Assembly: GCA_036873755.1 (NCBI GenBank)
Contig: JAVTVY010039242.1
Coordinates: forward strand, 62,001-126,000
Source of the DNA: Hanleya hanleyi
Lineage: Eukaryota; Mollusca; Polyplacophora; Lepidopleurida; Hanleyidae
Reading direction: 5' to 3'
DNA: 64,000 nt
Below the pieces are notes generated by a model. That model had not been told where the DNA came from. It searched no databases and saw only the letters and a list, made by a program, of their open reading frames with translations. The stretch's first letter is position 1; the number at the start of each line of letters is the position of its first letter. Position numbers and translations under genes: made by a program. Shown in pieces: positions 1-11,138 of the stretch.

Positions 1-241
1 CTGAAAAGAGGGTGGCCAAAAGATATTCGGGCCCCCCTAAATCAAAAGTGGGGCGGGGGGGGGGGAGCTGGCCCCTCCGCTTCCGACGCCACTGTAACCA
101 TGTTCAAATGATTAAAACTAAACATCATCATATCACTTTTCGATCCATATGTCATTTCATGCCTGTGAACATTAAACTTTTGCTGAAAATATCACAATAA
201 TATTGTGTAGAATATCAAACTGTGTATCATGGACTATATCT

Positions 242-335
242 CGTGGCCATGGTGAAATACTGACTAGAAAAATGAAACTAATATCACTCATTAAAACGTG
301 GCCATGGTAAAATACTGACTAGGAAAAAAATTAAA
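242..335. repeat. Short tandem duplication, 55-bp step
   Basis: The phrase CGTGGCCATGGT followed by AAATACTGACTAG occurs at 242 and again at 297, so a unit of about 55 bp is present twice with a few mismatches. No function is evident. Confidence 0.6.
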
Positions 336-705
336 CTGATATATTTTCCGGAAATGAAATAACACGAGTGTAGTATAGCCTTCAGCAAAGCTTATACATA
401 TACAGCTTTCAGTTTATTGCCCGTTTTGCACTTCGCCAACGGTAGACCGAGGCTGCCGATGCGTCATTATCAAATCCACACGCATCGAGCAGAAGGAAAA
501 AAACACACGAGTTAGTGTTAATGATGAATTGAATAGTAAATTCGCCTGCTTTATCCGTCGAGGGTTGAGTCTCATAAACAGAGCTACAGCTCTTTCATAA
601 TCCACTTTATGACCATAAAACGGGAAGTCGTGGTAAACCCATTGTTGAGCGAACTGACGCGTCACTACTGGAATGGAGCATGCTTACGAGCCTGGAGACG
701 GACAT

Positions 706-814
706 TTTTTATTTCTTTCTTTTCCCTTTTGCTTTTTTGTTTTGTTTTTTGTTTCTGTTTTTTTTTTGGTTTTGTTTTGTTTTTTTGCTTTTTCTTCTGG
801 TTTTTTTCTTTTTT
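706..814 (+). repeat. T-rich low-complexity tract
   Basis: About 110 bases composed almost only of T with scattered G and C. The open frames across it on both strands, rich in Phe and Leu or in Lys, are composition artefacts. Confidence 0.85.
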
Positions 815-1380
815 GGCGCGTCCAAGGGGGGTCGTTCGCACCTGACGACCCCCCCCCTAACGACGCCCCTGCTTCTCCCATTAGGACGTCGTCAGAAATA
901 CTGTATGATTTCGTTCCCATTGGAAAGTGATGTTGGCTACCACAATATCATAAATATAGCGCGAAAATATCCGAAAACTGCTCTGAAGGTGCAGCCTCGG
1001 CCACAATGGTTATTGCATTGGTAAAACGCTAATCAGAATGATTCGTGAGTCTTTTTATCGACGGTTCGTGAATGTCCGAAGGATTATCTGTTTTCTTAAT
1101 CTTTGGTCTATAATGGAAATCGAATAGTTGACGATTTCAGACGAACTGCAATTAATATGCGCAATTTCCTGGGAACGTCAATGCTAATGAAAATGGATTT
1201 CTTTTCCAAAAAACTGTCAATGGGAGTCTTTTGCAACCATTCGATATTCCTTGGCATGCTGCTTTTCTATACGTCGAACTTCAACTATTGGCGTAAAACA
1301 GCATGGTATGCTACTCACAAGGGTTTGTTGCACAGAAATCTGGGCTTTTTCTTACCCCTTGAGCTGGGGATCTGTTAAAA

Positions 1381-1545
1381 ATGAAACATTTATAAACAAT
1401 GCTGGTATTTATTATCAAATCAAACCTGCTATTGCTATGCCATATATCCTCCTTTGGAGATCCTTGCAGAATAAAAGTTATCTTAGTTAGGGAGCTCAGA
1501 TGGTTACTCTGCGCATGCGCCCCATGAACACGCCATCCTTATTCT
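1381..1545 (-). repeat. DIRS 3' inverted terminal repeat
   Basis: Reverse complement of much of 6536-6932. The shared core runs from GGAGATCCTTGCAGAATAAA to GGTTACTCTGCGCATGCGCC. The outermost 60 bases (1381-1440) differ from the other terminal repeat but are complementary to the first half of the internal complementary region. That is the expected asymmetry in DIRS elements. Confidence 0.85.
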
Positions 1546-1611
1546 ACTGCAGCCCGTAAGTGTGTTTTGTATAAGGCAGTAGAGTGAGGAGAGGCTGGGT
1601 TGGCCGATCAA

Positions 1612-1703
1612 AGCAATAGCAGGTTTGATTTGATAATAAATACCAACATTGTTTATAAATGTTTCATATTTATTGCTCAAATTTTCACCTGCTATTGCTA
1701 TGC
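1612..1703 (-). repeat. DIRS internal complementary region
   Basis: Positions 1612-1667 are the reverse complement of the outer edge of the 3' terminal repeat (1381-1440, near perfect). Positions 1668-1703 are the reverse complement of the outer edge of the 5' terminal repeat (about 6897-6932, nearly perfect). The two halves abut at 1667/1668, so this segment joins the complements of both element ends. In known DIRS elements it acts as the template that bridges the ends to form the circular DNA. Being able to read both ends from it fixes the element boundaries at 1381 and 6932. Confidence 0.88.
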
Positions 1704-1990
1704 AATACTACCAACAGATGGAGGTAGGGACCTCGGCCTTGTTGTAGTTGCTGAGTTCATGCAGAGTAACCGCTGGGATGAGCGTGGATATGGTACCGTT
1801 AATTACTCTGCTAAGGAGCTCTTGACGTGGCAAATTGGGAGCTAAGAGAGTAATTACTAGTGATACGGTAAGAAGGGTCATGTCAATATACCAGGCTTCT
1901 GAATTCGAATACTAGTGAACCAACTGATCATACTGTAATCGCCGTCTTACACTTCCTTCTGAAGTCCCTATGTCTCTGACACGAATGTAC

Positions 1991-2551
1991 CTAAATAATA
2001 CTCACTGATGTGTCGGGTCTTGTTAGCTGTCTTGATAGCTGACTTGTTAGCTGGCTGGCTGGTTGACTTGCTGCGGCGATCAGTGCTGCCCCCCTCCCTT
2101 TTTTTGGAAAATAACGGACCACATGCTGGGCAGCTACCAGCGGCCCTAGCGTGGTCACACTACCTGACTGTACTGACATGTCTCTCAGGTAGTAGTCGGT
2201 AAAAGTCGAATTGGCACTCCAAGCACAGGATTGGACAATGTCATCCATGGATAAGTTCTTCCATAATGGCCATGATCTAGCGATGGCTCGTATTTCATGG
2301 GAAGATACTGAGGCCAAAAGTGGGGAAGCGTCGAGGGCGAGTTGATATGTCCACTTAATGATCTTCTTCAACCAAGAGGCCACCATATTCTTGGTGATGT
2401 CACGAGTAGCAATAGGCTGCAGAGAGAGAAACAATAGTTGACGAGACCCCCGAACTGGGTCGGTACGGGTGAGGTAGTGGCGTATTGCTCGTACTGGACA
2501 TAATAGGATGTCGTCATCAAGGCCACGACATTGGGACGGGACTGCCACCAA
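1991..2551 (-). pseudogene. DIRS tyrosine recombinase, C-terminal catalytic part
   Basis: The frame runs 186 residues. It contains CPVRAIRHYLTRT (about residues 18-30), then HEIRAIARSW (85-94), which gives the H-x-x-R catalytic pair of tyrosine recombinases. CAWSANSTFTDYYLRDM (109-125) supplies the W and the tyrosine nucleophile (Y120 or Y121). This matches the DIRS recombinase pattern of strand-cleaving integrases that insert circular cDNA. The N-terminal part with the first catalytic arginine is not in this frame, and the upstream join to the RNase H region is broken. It lies directly downstream of the reverse transcriptase, as usual in the family. Confidence 0.85.
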
Positions 2552-2559
2552 ATCAGATG

Positions 2560-3470
2560 TGGATGTAGAGACGTCAATACCGGAACTTTAGGATTGAGGG
2601 ATGCCATCTGAAGGTATGGATGAAGATGGTACTTCAGAGGCCGAACTTGGAGGCGCCCGTAGTGAGTAAGGTCCTGAGTAGATGTGAGAAGACATAGAAG
2701 GCTTTGCCAAAGATGAAGGGGCTGTGAAGTCGATGATAAGAACTTTAGAACCAACGTCTGAAGCTTGGTCCACCGGTCTTCCGGGGGTCGTTCCAGTTGC
2801 TGGACCGTGTCGAAGACTGCCCCGATGAAACGGCGAAGTTGTGCCGGTACCAACTCTGACTTCTGAGGGTGAGGAATGAACCCGAGATGTCGAAGAATGA
2901 GCAAAGTGAACTGGATCTGAGCGTTGAGGAGAGACTTGTCCGCCGCCCAAATGAAGATGTCGTCTATGTATACTTCGATGTGAATGCCTCGCAAATGAAG
3001 GAAAGCCATGACTGTTACATGGGGCGATGTTGACTCCGAACGGAAGGACTTGCCACTCGAATCGTCGACCGGAGATAGCAAAGCGTAGGAAACGCCGATG
3101 ACGAGGATGAATGGGTATGTGAAGATATGCGTCCTGCAGATCGATGAAGGCCAGCCAATCCCGGTGATGTACACGGCCCGAATCGATGAGACCGACGTCA
3201 TCTGGAAATGAGGAGGCGATGACAGGTGAAGTTAGCTGAGCCGTCTCAGGTCGATGATCATGCGCATTTGGTCGGAATCCTTCTTCAGAACTAGGAAGAC
3301 ATAACTGTAGAAACCGACGCTGACCTCGGCTTGAGAGGCCGAGAGATGAGTCTGGGCTGGGTTTGGAAATCGAAGAGGAATCCATTTCTTAATGTCTCTA
3401 GAACCCAGGCGTCGTCTGTAATGAACTGCCAATTCTCCCAGAAATGCTGCAAACGGCCGCCGATGACAGG
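2560..3470 (-). pseudogene. DIRS reverse transcriptase / RNase H, frameshifted
   Basis: Reverse-transcriptase motifs are spread over three frames. A frame at 3432-3232 contains VFLVLKKDSDQMRMIIDLRR (fingers). The frame at 3385-2588 contains the palm motif FIDLQDAYLHIPIHPRHRRF and then VLPFGVNIAP. The frame at 3201-2368 contains YIDD (codons about 2970-2959), the catalytic aspartate pair, followed by the thumb and the start of the RNase H region. Just upstream (about 3450-3400) an ENWQFITDDAWVLETLRNGF-like segment precedes the fingers, as in other DIRS polymerases. At least two frameshifts separate the catalytic motifs, so no active enzyme can be made. Gag lies upstream and recombinase downstream. 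Confidence 0.85.
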
Positions 3471-3544
3471 ATGACTGAAATGACGGAAGGCGAGAAGATG
3501 AAGTCTATGGCATGAGGATCACAGATGGAATGCAGACCGTCACT

Positions 3545-5726
3545 TGTTGGAGGCACCTCTACCTCTAGAAGACCTCTCACGTGTCGTGCGTCGACCACGG
3601 GAACGTGAAGACTTGTCGAAGGGACGAAAACTACCAGGGGGATCATCCTAACGCTGGGTAGTATTGTGAGTTTGATTCCGGCTCTTCCTCTGGCCAGATG
3701 AAGACGAGGCATTAGCTGGACGCCGAGACGCTGCAGCAAGAAGTCTAGACACCCTCTCCTCACGAATACCAGGCAAGACAGACTGATGCATGCTGATGCA
3801 TCAAGTGAGATTTAGCTGAAAACGGAACCTCAGGCTTGAACCCATGTACTACAAGATCCTCATGGTACTCATATGAACAGTCACAATCAAAGCGTGACTG
3901 AGATACATCTTTCTTTAGATGACGACTTCACAACGAATATTCTGGATTAAGAATACTGATCAGCGATACGGATTTGATATTTTTGGAACATCATCATGTC
4001 TTGCCGGCATCATTGAAAACTGTTGACCGCTTCTCTCTTGCAAGAAACAAGCCTATGTTTATGTATACTATGATTGTCTTTTTGAATTTGGTGCTAATAC
4101 TGTTATATGGAATATGGAATAGGTCTTTGGATTACGGACGCGGATATTCTGTAATGGACGACGGCTGAATTATGAATGACGGACCAGACGCTTGTAATTG
4201 GAGTTGCGCAGAAATGCTTTGCGTTGCGACTGCAGCAGAGAAGCATAAGAATAGCCGGCAGCCTCGATGACATGACAGTTAGTCTTGTTCAGCGTGTAAA
4301 ACAACCCCGTAGGTAGGTGTGAAGACCGGGGGGCAGAAGAATCGGCCCATCAGACTGACGGATGGCAGGATCGAATACAAGTCGGTCTGCGGCGGACAGG
4401 AACCAGTCGGTGTACGACGTAATACGCTGAATGGCGAGAAACATCTCCTGAAGACGATCCAATTCCTAGGAGGAGAGACTAAGTAAGGCCGGTTTGGTTG
4501 ACTTCAAAACTTGATCCAAATCGCGGTCCGGTATAGGAGGTTTGTCAGGGAGAATACCATCGTGAAGTCTGTAAAACGAGAACGAAGGTTACTTTAACTT
4601 GTCGTCGTCCTCAAGTTGACGATCGAAGACAGTAAAAATGGACGCCCATTCCGGAGGCGGAGCACAGGCAGTTAGCGAGGAACGACGTAATGGTGTCCGA
4701 GAACGGCGTAGCGGCGTACGAGACGAACGGTGTTGCGTCCGGGAACTACGTTGAGGCGTACAGAAACGACGTTGTGGTGTATGGCGTCGTGGTGGAGCAC
4801 GAGACCGGCGCTGTGGTGTACCGGAACGGCGTAGTGGCGTACGAGAGCGGCGTTGCGTACGGGCCCGTCGTTGTGGTGTACGGTAACGGCGTTGTGGCAG
4901 AATCCAATCCTTATTGACATCAAGATGCCAGAAATCGACCGAGGCAGAAACCGTAGGTTGATGTAAAACCGGAGCCCAAAGTGTCGCTGCGGGATCTGAG
5001 CGAGGGACAATCGGTAACGGACGGGTGAACGGAGAAGTCATGGTGTTGGAATGCAGTCGCGCAGCCAAAGAAAAAAACTCATTTCATTTCACAATTTGAA
5101 CTGACCAATCAAATGATTCTATACAACGGGATCATTTTTTTCAATTTTTTTTTTTTACAATGCCGTAGCCCAAGAAGCTGTTTTGGACGAACCATTCGTA
5201 GAAGAAGGACGGGGCTAAGATCGTTGAGGTGAAATCGAAGCCCGTTGTAGCAGAGTACTAGGCTGTGGAAGAACATCAACAGTAGTCGATGGATAGGATG
5301 AAGCCGGAGCCCATAGTGTCGATGTACTGGGCTGTGGATAGACAACAACTGAGGTTGACCAATGAGGCGAAGCCGAAGCCCGTTGTGCTGATCTGAAACA
5401 CGAACCAAAGGGTCAGGGATGAGTACGCGATGCAGCAGACGTTGACCTATAGGAAGCCGTAGCCCGTCGTGTCGAAACGGAAGACGACTCAAGGCCCGTT
5501 GTCGGTTGAGAAGAAAAGGCCTTATATCCGGTCCCGATAACAAAAGGTCGATCTGCGATGATAGCTCTCGATGTTGAAGCAGACCGCCACTTGGAGACTG
5601 TCTTTTGTAGTCCCAGAAGCAGTGGCGGATGATTGCGTAACTCAAGACTTTGTTCCGGCCGTCAGACGAGTCTAGGTATGCCAGGGGAAGATCTACGATG
5701 AACTTCATGTCGCCGACGAGAGCCAT
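3545..5726 (-). pseudogene. DIRS gag-like region with Arg-rich repeats
   Basis: Position and composition suggest the structural gag protein; there is no strong sequence match to name. From 5068 to 4589 a 159-residue frame has a long run of repeats of the type RTP-[L/Q]-RR-[S/A] (about residues 58-130). Upstream, around 5340-5200, a different frame is rich in Pro, Ser and Thr with repeated STLWAP and LLQRASIS phrases. At the downstream end (about 3710-3545) another frame reads QRKSRNQT and then SRGRRTTRERSSRGRGASNK before a stop, a basic tail typical of nucleic-acid-binding gag C-termini. Stops and frame changes separate these blocks. Confidence 0.6.
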
Positions 5727-6535
5727 TTCTGATTGTCTTCCCGGGGAAATAAACCCACACCAGACCTGTTCATAATTTCTCAGTAAAAAGAAATTAATTT
5801 AATGCTCCACTTAATTTCAAATGTAGGTCTATTTCAGAATTTGTTCCGGGAATTTTGGCTGTGAAAAGTAATTATTACATCTATTAAGAAATGCAATATT
5901 TTCTTGCAGAATTGTGTTCCAAAGATATGCACAATTTCTTAATAAAATTCTCGTGTAGATCAAAAGATATCAACGAATAAAGTGATAACACTTGATTTCA
6001 TCAAGAGAGTAATTTGGTAGGCACATTCAACGTATGCATAGTGCGTACGCTAGGTGTTGGGGTTTATCCATAAGTGTGTGGCCCGAACCTGCGTGATGTC
6101 GAGGGCCGAAAACAACAACAACAACGAAGTGAATGGCAGAGAAATCTTTGATGGCCATTTTTGTTATCGTTAACAACTTAGCAAGAATGCTTCCCAACAG
6201 AATCTTGTAGTCTTGAGACGATGCTTTTCACTCGTTCTTAAACGTAAATCGAGAGCGTAATTACGCCAGGTAGTATCGTCCCAGACCAAAGATTCCAAAC
6301 AGGTGACCGGCCGATATGCATAGATTTTCCTTTGCACGAAAAGCAGGTCGAATAGGAAAACAAAAATAGACCAAGAAAGCCGATAGAACTGCAACGTTTG
6401 GAATTTTCAGGGAATGTCTGAACAGACATTGCTCTAATATAAATCTGCTAGTAGTTAGACTCAGAAAATAACCCTAGGTTACGTCTAAATGTAAAACTAA
6501 CAGGAACTCCTTTCAAACGCGTCTAACACGCGGCA

Positions 6536-6932
6536 TGCAGGAGAAAAAAGAGGACGTGTTCATGGGGCGCATGCGCAGAGTAACCAGATGAGCTCCCTAA
6601 AGGGAGATAACTTTTATTCTGCAAGGATCTCCAAATGAGGATAGGGGGCCCTCGGTGGCCGAGTGGTCTAAGGCGCTTCGCTGGTGACCGCTAGCCTCAC
6701 ATCGCTGAACCGGCACGGGTTCGAGCCCTGCTGGTCCATGTGTGAAAGTTTGTCAGTTACTTGCCGAAGGGCGGTGGTTCTCTCCGGGTACTCCGGCTTC
6801 CTCCACCAACCAAACTGACTGTCATCATATGAGTGAAACAAACTTGAGTGTGACATTAAACCAAATTCCCTCCCTCCCTCCAAAGGAGGATATATGGCAT
6901 AGCAATAGCAGGTGAAGATTTGAGCAATAAAT
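6536..6932 (-). repeat. DIRS 5' inverted terminal repeat, interrupted by a SINE
   Basis: Reverse complement of the other terminal repeat, including GGCGCATGCGCAGAGTAACC. It is split by the SINE at 6644-6877. The outer edge, ending GATTTGAGCAATAAAT at 6932, is complementary to 1668-1703. Confidence 0.85.
6644..6877 (+). mobile_element. tRNA-derived SINE with intact 15-bp target duplication
   Basis: The head (about 6652-6738) folds as a tRNA relative, with an A box around GGCCGAGTGG and a B box GGTTCGAGCCC, the internal RNA polymerase III promoter. The body contains GGGCGGTGGTTCTCTCCGGG, a conserved central block also present at 49255-49325. The tail ends ACATTAAACC and a CCCT-rich run. Flanking duplications are CTCCAAATGAGGATA (6629-6643) and CTCCAAAGGAGGATA (6878-6892), one mismatch in 15. 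The uninterrupted target is readable in the opposite DIRS terminal repeat near 1444-1462. Confidence 0.88.
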
Positions 6933-6937
6933 ACAGG

Positions 6938-7005
6938 CTTTTTGGGTCAATTTTTCGGTCAGATTTTTCGAATTTTTATTTATGCGGGTTTTTTTTTGCA
7001 AAAAC
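6938..7005 (+). mobile_element. Fragment of the TTAA-flanked MITE family
   Basis: TTTTTCGGTCAGATTTTTCG followed by a T-rich stretch and CAAAAACGC matches the interior of the 510-bp MITE family (compare 53110-53180, opposite strand). Both ends are missing. It was left beside the DIRS insertion. Confidence 0.5.
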
Positions 7006-7009
7006 GCAA

Positions 7010-7400
7010 CAAAAAAATGACATTCATCCCGTATGCGATCCTGAAACGGTTCAATCTGGAATGGAACAATCTGCCCACGACGATAAAACATTTGAATTCA
7101 TCATCTCTTTTTAAATCAAAGCTGAAAACATATTTAATTGAACGTAGCCGCCATAATTAAAAATTCTGCCACAGTGCATTTGGTCAGTCACTCATTTATC
7201 ACATATCACCTGCCACAAGTAGCTTAATAAAATATTATTATTTATTTATATAGGGATAGAACAAGCCCCATGCAGTTTTATTCCCGCCGATTATTTACTA
7301 GTTGTTATACTAAGTAATTTATAGAATCTGATTATATTCCACAACTAGGCTCTTCAATATTTATGCACTGTATACTTGGTGAATCTAATAAAATAAAATA
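7010..7400 (+). pseudogene. LINE ORF2 C-terminus and 3' tail, CR1/L2-like
   Basis: The frame to 7160 ends FNLEWNNLPTTIKHLNSSSL then FKSKLKTYLIERSRHN and a stop. This matches the usual C-terminus of CR1/L2-group LINE polyproteins (WNxLPxxI...S...FKxxLKxxL). Positions 7161-7400 form a 3' untranslated region that ends in AATAAAATAAAATAAAAATAAA. Everything 5' of this is missing, so it is a typical 5'-truncated copy. Confidence 0.7.
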
Positions 7401-9060
7401 AAAATAAACGTGCCCTAGTGGCATTTTGTTGAGCGGTAAGATTAGATTATCAGAAGAACTGTATTGATATGGGCGCTTTGAATCAACCAACTCTTAACTG
7501 TCTTTCGAGTTTGCAGTTGACCCTACACCTTCATGGCATAATACGTGCAGATTAAACCATCATACCTCACTTTGGAGAAGAATCCTGAGCTCGACAACAA
7601 CAACATACCAGTTGCCAAACAATGCCAATACGGGGCCGACACGTTTGAGTAAATTGGTCTCATATAGAAGTCGCCTGTACTCACATCCTCTTTTCATCAG
7701 GACCTGTGGCGTTCAAAATAATTTTGATATCAAACATCAGCCTCCTAAATCTCCAGATTCAAGTTCCAGTGAACTCATATACGAGCAGTCTGATCGTATA
7801 TTTATGTCAAAGTGTGTTCACACTATTCCCCTCAAGCCATTAGAAGCTGCATTTGGGAGATAATTAGACAAATTATTTTATTTATGGGTTACAAAATCTT
7901 GCGACTCGCATACCGTGGCGTTTCACGCCAACCAGTGAGGTCCAAAGCAGAAATCCAGCATACCAAATAAAATTAAATGACTACGATGTGGTCGCAAACA
8001 GTTTTTAATTTCAAATGGTTACCAATGTCACTTTCTCGAGGAAAAAAATGCTTTTCATTAGTATTGTCGTTCCCAGGAATTTGCATACATTAATGATAGT
8101 TCATCTGAAATGGTACACTGTTCGAATACCAATACAGGCAGATTGTCGAACAAAGTCCAATAAAACAGGTAATCCTTTGAAGATTCACGAACCGGCGAAA
8201 GAAATACACAAAAATCAAACTGATTCGCCATAATTATACTGTTCTGTAAAAGTTTTCATTAGTTTTACCAATGCATCAACCATTGTGGCTAAGACCGTAA
8301 ATAACATGTGTGCATGTATTGCATTATCAGGAGATGCCGGGTTGAAACACGTCAGGAACGTGAGTTTGTTCATGGACAATTCTTCTCACATTGGGCACGA
8401 AGAACTCCTTCAGGTTAACATTACCTTTGATAGTCACTTTCACAAATGGAATAATTTAAATTTTATATAGATCCCCAGATACTGAACACAAAAAGTTTCC
8501 ATTTAGATTCACTCCCAGAGCGCAATTCTACCTGGTTTCATGCCGTTACCACACTATAGAACTACTTCAGATTGACGTACTGGTACCTTAACAATCATTT
8601 TCAGAAACGTTATCTAATTGGTCTTATCTTTACAAGTCAGGGTCTTGATCCCCTGGGAGGTTTGCCTTGTGACTACATATTGACCCATTTTTCAACTTGA
8701 TAGTCATTTCCGAGAACACGATAATGTAATATTTAAACCGATAATGACGAGGTCAGTTATCTATTGTACCGCATTCTCTCAAACAAGGATGGTCCGCTAA
8801 CTAAGCCACATTTTTGCTCCTTCAAATTGACTTTACTTTGGCAAATATATTCGCAAACGGAATACACTGCAAAATTTACAGATACTGGCTAGAAGTCTAT
8901 TGCAGCATATAACTGAATATGCGTCATGATATAAAGCATTTGCACGCAAATTTACGGTCCTCGTAGTTGTCTGTCTGACTATTATTAGGAAATCGATCTG
9001 ATCACATTTGTGTAGCAATATATCGACTAGCAGCCCCGTTTGTAAATCTTGTATCAAGGC
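7401..9060. other. Intergenic or intronic, nothing recognised
   Basis: No repeat, RNA gene or recognisable domain was found. The frame at 7612-7863 (83 residues, Ser-rich) has plausible composition but no identifiable homology or splice context. Confidence 0.4.
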
Positions 9061-9068
9061 ACGACCAT

Positions 9069-10781
9069 ATGGCAAGCCGTTTTACTTTTTATTCAGTATT
9101 TGGTGATATCATCAAATATTTGCTGATATCATGAAATGATTTACTGATATCATCAAATATTTGCTGATATCACCAAATCATTTGATGATATCTGCAACTG
9201 ATTTGCTGATATCAGCAAATCATTTGATGATATCAGCAAATACTTTATATTTGATGATATCATTAAATATGGTGGAAAGTCAAAGTATGAACCATTATAC
9301 ATTGAAGGCTCCCTGTTCAGAATGACAATAAACTTCGTCACAGCGCATGTTCCCGTTTCACAGGCTCGCTTCACTATTTCTGCCCTCATTAGCGGCGGTT
9401 GACCTGTAGGTCCTGACAATTAACCACTGTGGTGGGCCTACCTCGCACACGAGTTTCTGTGTACCCCCCCCCCCCCCCCCCGGGAAGGTCAACATAGATA
9501 TAACACAGAATTGAAAAGTGATCGGAATGTTAAACAAATAGCCCTTGAGATCATACTGAATTTACAGGAGACATGCTTAGGTAAATAATGTCACACAACT
9601 GTTTCAATCTGTATCGGCTTTAGTACTATTTGATTACAGTACCCACATCATATAAAGATAAAAAGAAGCCATATGACTTCATTGAGGCTTGGTTAGTTCT
9701 GTCTTTATCATAACAGCCTGGTCTCCTGTTACGGGTCAGTAAAGGGTCATAGAGATTAATTTATTGTTGTATGTGCGGCTATGTATGGTGTTCTATTTGT
9801 GCCAATTTGATCTCGCGCGTCGACTTGCAAAAGTCGACGCACGACGCGCGACGCGAAAAGTCGACGTCGCGTTTTGAAACGCGACGTCGCCCTTTCCGTC
9901 GCGCGTCGACTTTTACAATGTTAAAGACATAGGCCAAAACTCGACGTCGTGTTTCAAAAGTCGACGTTGACTTTTGCCCTATCTCCTAACATTGTAAAAG
10001 TCGACGCGCGACGCGCGACGGCAAGGGCGACGTCGCGTTTCAAAACGCGACATCGACTTTTCGCGTCGCGCGTCGTGCGTCGACTTTTGCAAGTCGACGC
10101 GCGAGATCAAATTGGCACAAATGGAACACCATAGCTATGCCTTATCTCCTGCCCTAAACGCTAACCAGTGAAGAAGCACGACAATCGGCTCTGCCTTAAT
10201 ATACAATGCTCCATGCTGACCGGCTTTCCGGAAATCATTATCCCCTTTTGCCTCACCCCGTTTATACTCATATGCAGATCTAACGAATTTGTGTCTACAA
10301 GTCAATAACCCGCGATGGAAAAGTTTATCTTCCCTGCTGTATATTTATTTGAATGCCTTTATATTCATGATTCTATTTGTCATTTATTAGTAAAGATTGG
10401 CGTGAGGTATATGCCATAGGTTTGATAGGTTTTATTGTTATTGTCTGGTTCTTTAAGTACCGTAATATATATTGCATATGATTTGTCGGTAGATAGCTTT
10501 ATCACAAGGTATAAATTATTAAACAACAGGATGAGAAGGGAGCAGGCATTAACATTTAGGCTTATTTTCACGTTCCGCCATATTTAATGATATCATCAAA
10601 TGATTTGCTGATATCATCAAACCATTTGCTGATATCATCAAATCATTTGGTGATATCAGCAAATCGACTGATTTGGTGATATCAGCAAATCATTTGATGA
10701 TATCATCAAATCATTTGAAGATATCAGCAATTATTTAATGATATCAGCAAATGCCGAATAAAAAGTAAAACGGCTTGCCAT
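9069..10781. mobile_element. Non-autonomous DNA element with GATATCA-word arrays
   Basis: Ends are inverted copies of ATGGCAAGCCGTTTTACTTT, continuing to about 29 bp. Flanks ACGACCAT (9061-9068) and ACGACCAG (10782-10789) look like an 8-bp target duplication with one mismatch. Just inside each end is an array of near-palindromic units such as ATTTGATGATATCAGCAAAT (about 9095-9270 and 10585-10755), in inverted relation to each other. The interior has no transposase frame. A second fold-back element is nested at 9784-10133. The superfamily is not certain; an 8-bp duplication would fit hAT. Confidence 0.75.
9784..10133. mobile_element. CpG-rich fold-back element nested in the GATATCA element
   Basis: Nearly one continuous palindrome. 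The ends TATGGTGTTC and GAACACCATA are inverted, and the arms are filled with GTCGACGCGCGACG-type words. Flanks GCTATG (9778-9783) and GCTATG (10134-10139) form a 6-bp duplication. The open frame across part of it (9949-10134) is only the translated palindrome. Its very high CpG density contrasts with the AT-rich surroundings. Confidence 0.8.
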
Positions 10782-10789
10782 ACGACCAG

Positions 10790-11138
10790 ACGATGATTCA
10801 TTCACCGGAACTTATCAAATAATTTCATCGTCATTCCTGAATGTACAGCGCGAGATGGAGAAAATGTTCCATGGCTTGGACCATAGCTTCAACTGATGAC
10901 AACGGGTTGGGTAACTAGGCTAGTACAAAGACCGAAAACATTTACTTATCTCACAGCATTTTTATTTTGAAAGCAACAGATGGATTTCAAAATTATCATC
11001 AAACTGGTAAGATAATATATACAATAGTGATCCAAACTTCCTTGTATAGATATGGCATAGAATAACACAATTTGGACAACGGTTCCTTCTTAATGTTTGC
11101 TTTTATTTGGCTCTCTTATATATGCAGCACCAAAAAAA
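10790..11138. other. Unassigned spacer
   Basis: AT-rich sequence between two transposable elements. No gene, repeat or RNA signal was seen. Confidence 0.4.

Larger units (their letters stand above)
1..1380. other. Left flank, no gene recognised
   Basis: AT-rich sequence with a G-run near 51-66 and short open frames that look like chance. A - strand frame at 414-665 has fairly coding-like composition but resembles nothing I recognise. The stretch ends where the DIRS element begins at 1381. Confidence 0.4.
1381..6932 (-). mobile_element. DIRS-type tyrosine-recombinase retrotransposon, decayed
   Basis: Read on the - strand this has the full DIRS order: 5' inverted terminal repeat (6932 to 6536), gag-like region, reverse transcriptase with RNase H region, tyrosine recombinase, internal complementary region (1703 to 1612), and 3' inverted terminal repeat (1545 to 1381). 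DIRS elements are known to integrate through a circular intermediate using a tyrosine recombinase, without target-site duplications, and none is visible here. The coding regions carry several frameshifts and stops, so this copy is dead. A tRNA-derived SINE sits in the 5' terminal repeat. Without the SINE the element is about 5.3 kb, normal for the order. Confidence 0.9.

Noticed and set aside
684..1024. Overlapping open frames on both strands of the T-rich tract
   Set aside because: They exist only because the tract lacks stop codons; the translations are Phe/Leu or Lys runs.
4690..4917. + strand frame rich in Val, Tyr and Gly
   Set aside because: It is the antisense shadow of the Arg-rich gag-like repeat on the - strand.
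6652..6738. Possible genuine tRNA gene
   Set aside because: The tRNA-like head is followed by a SINE body and tail and is flanked by a 15-bp target duplication, so it is part of a SINE.
9949..10134. 61-residue + strand ORF rich in Arg and Ala
   Set aside because: It translates one arm of the CpG-rich palindrome.
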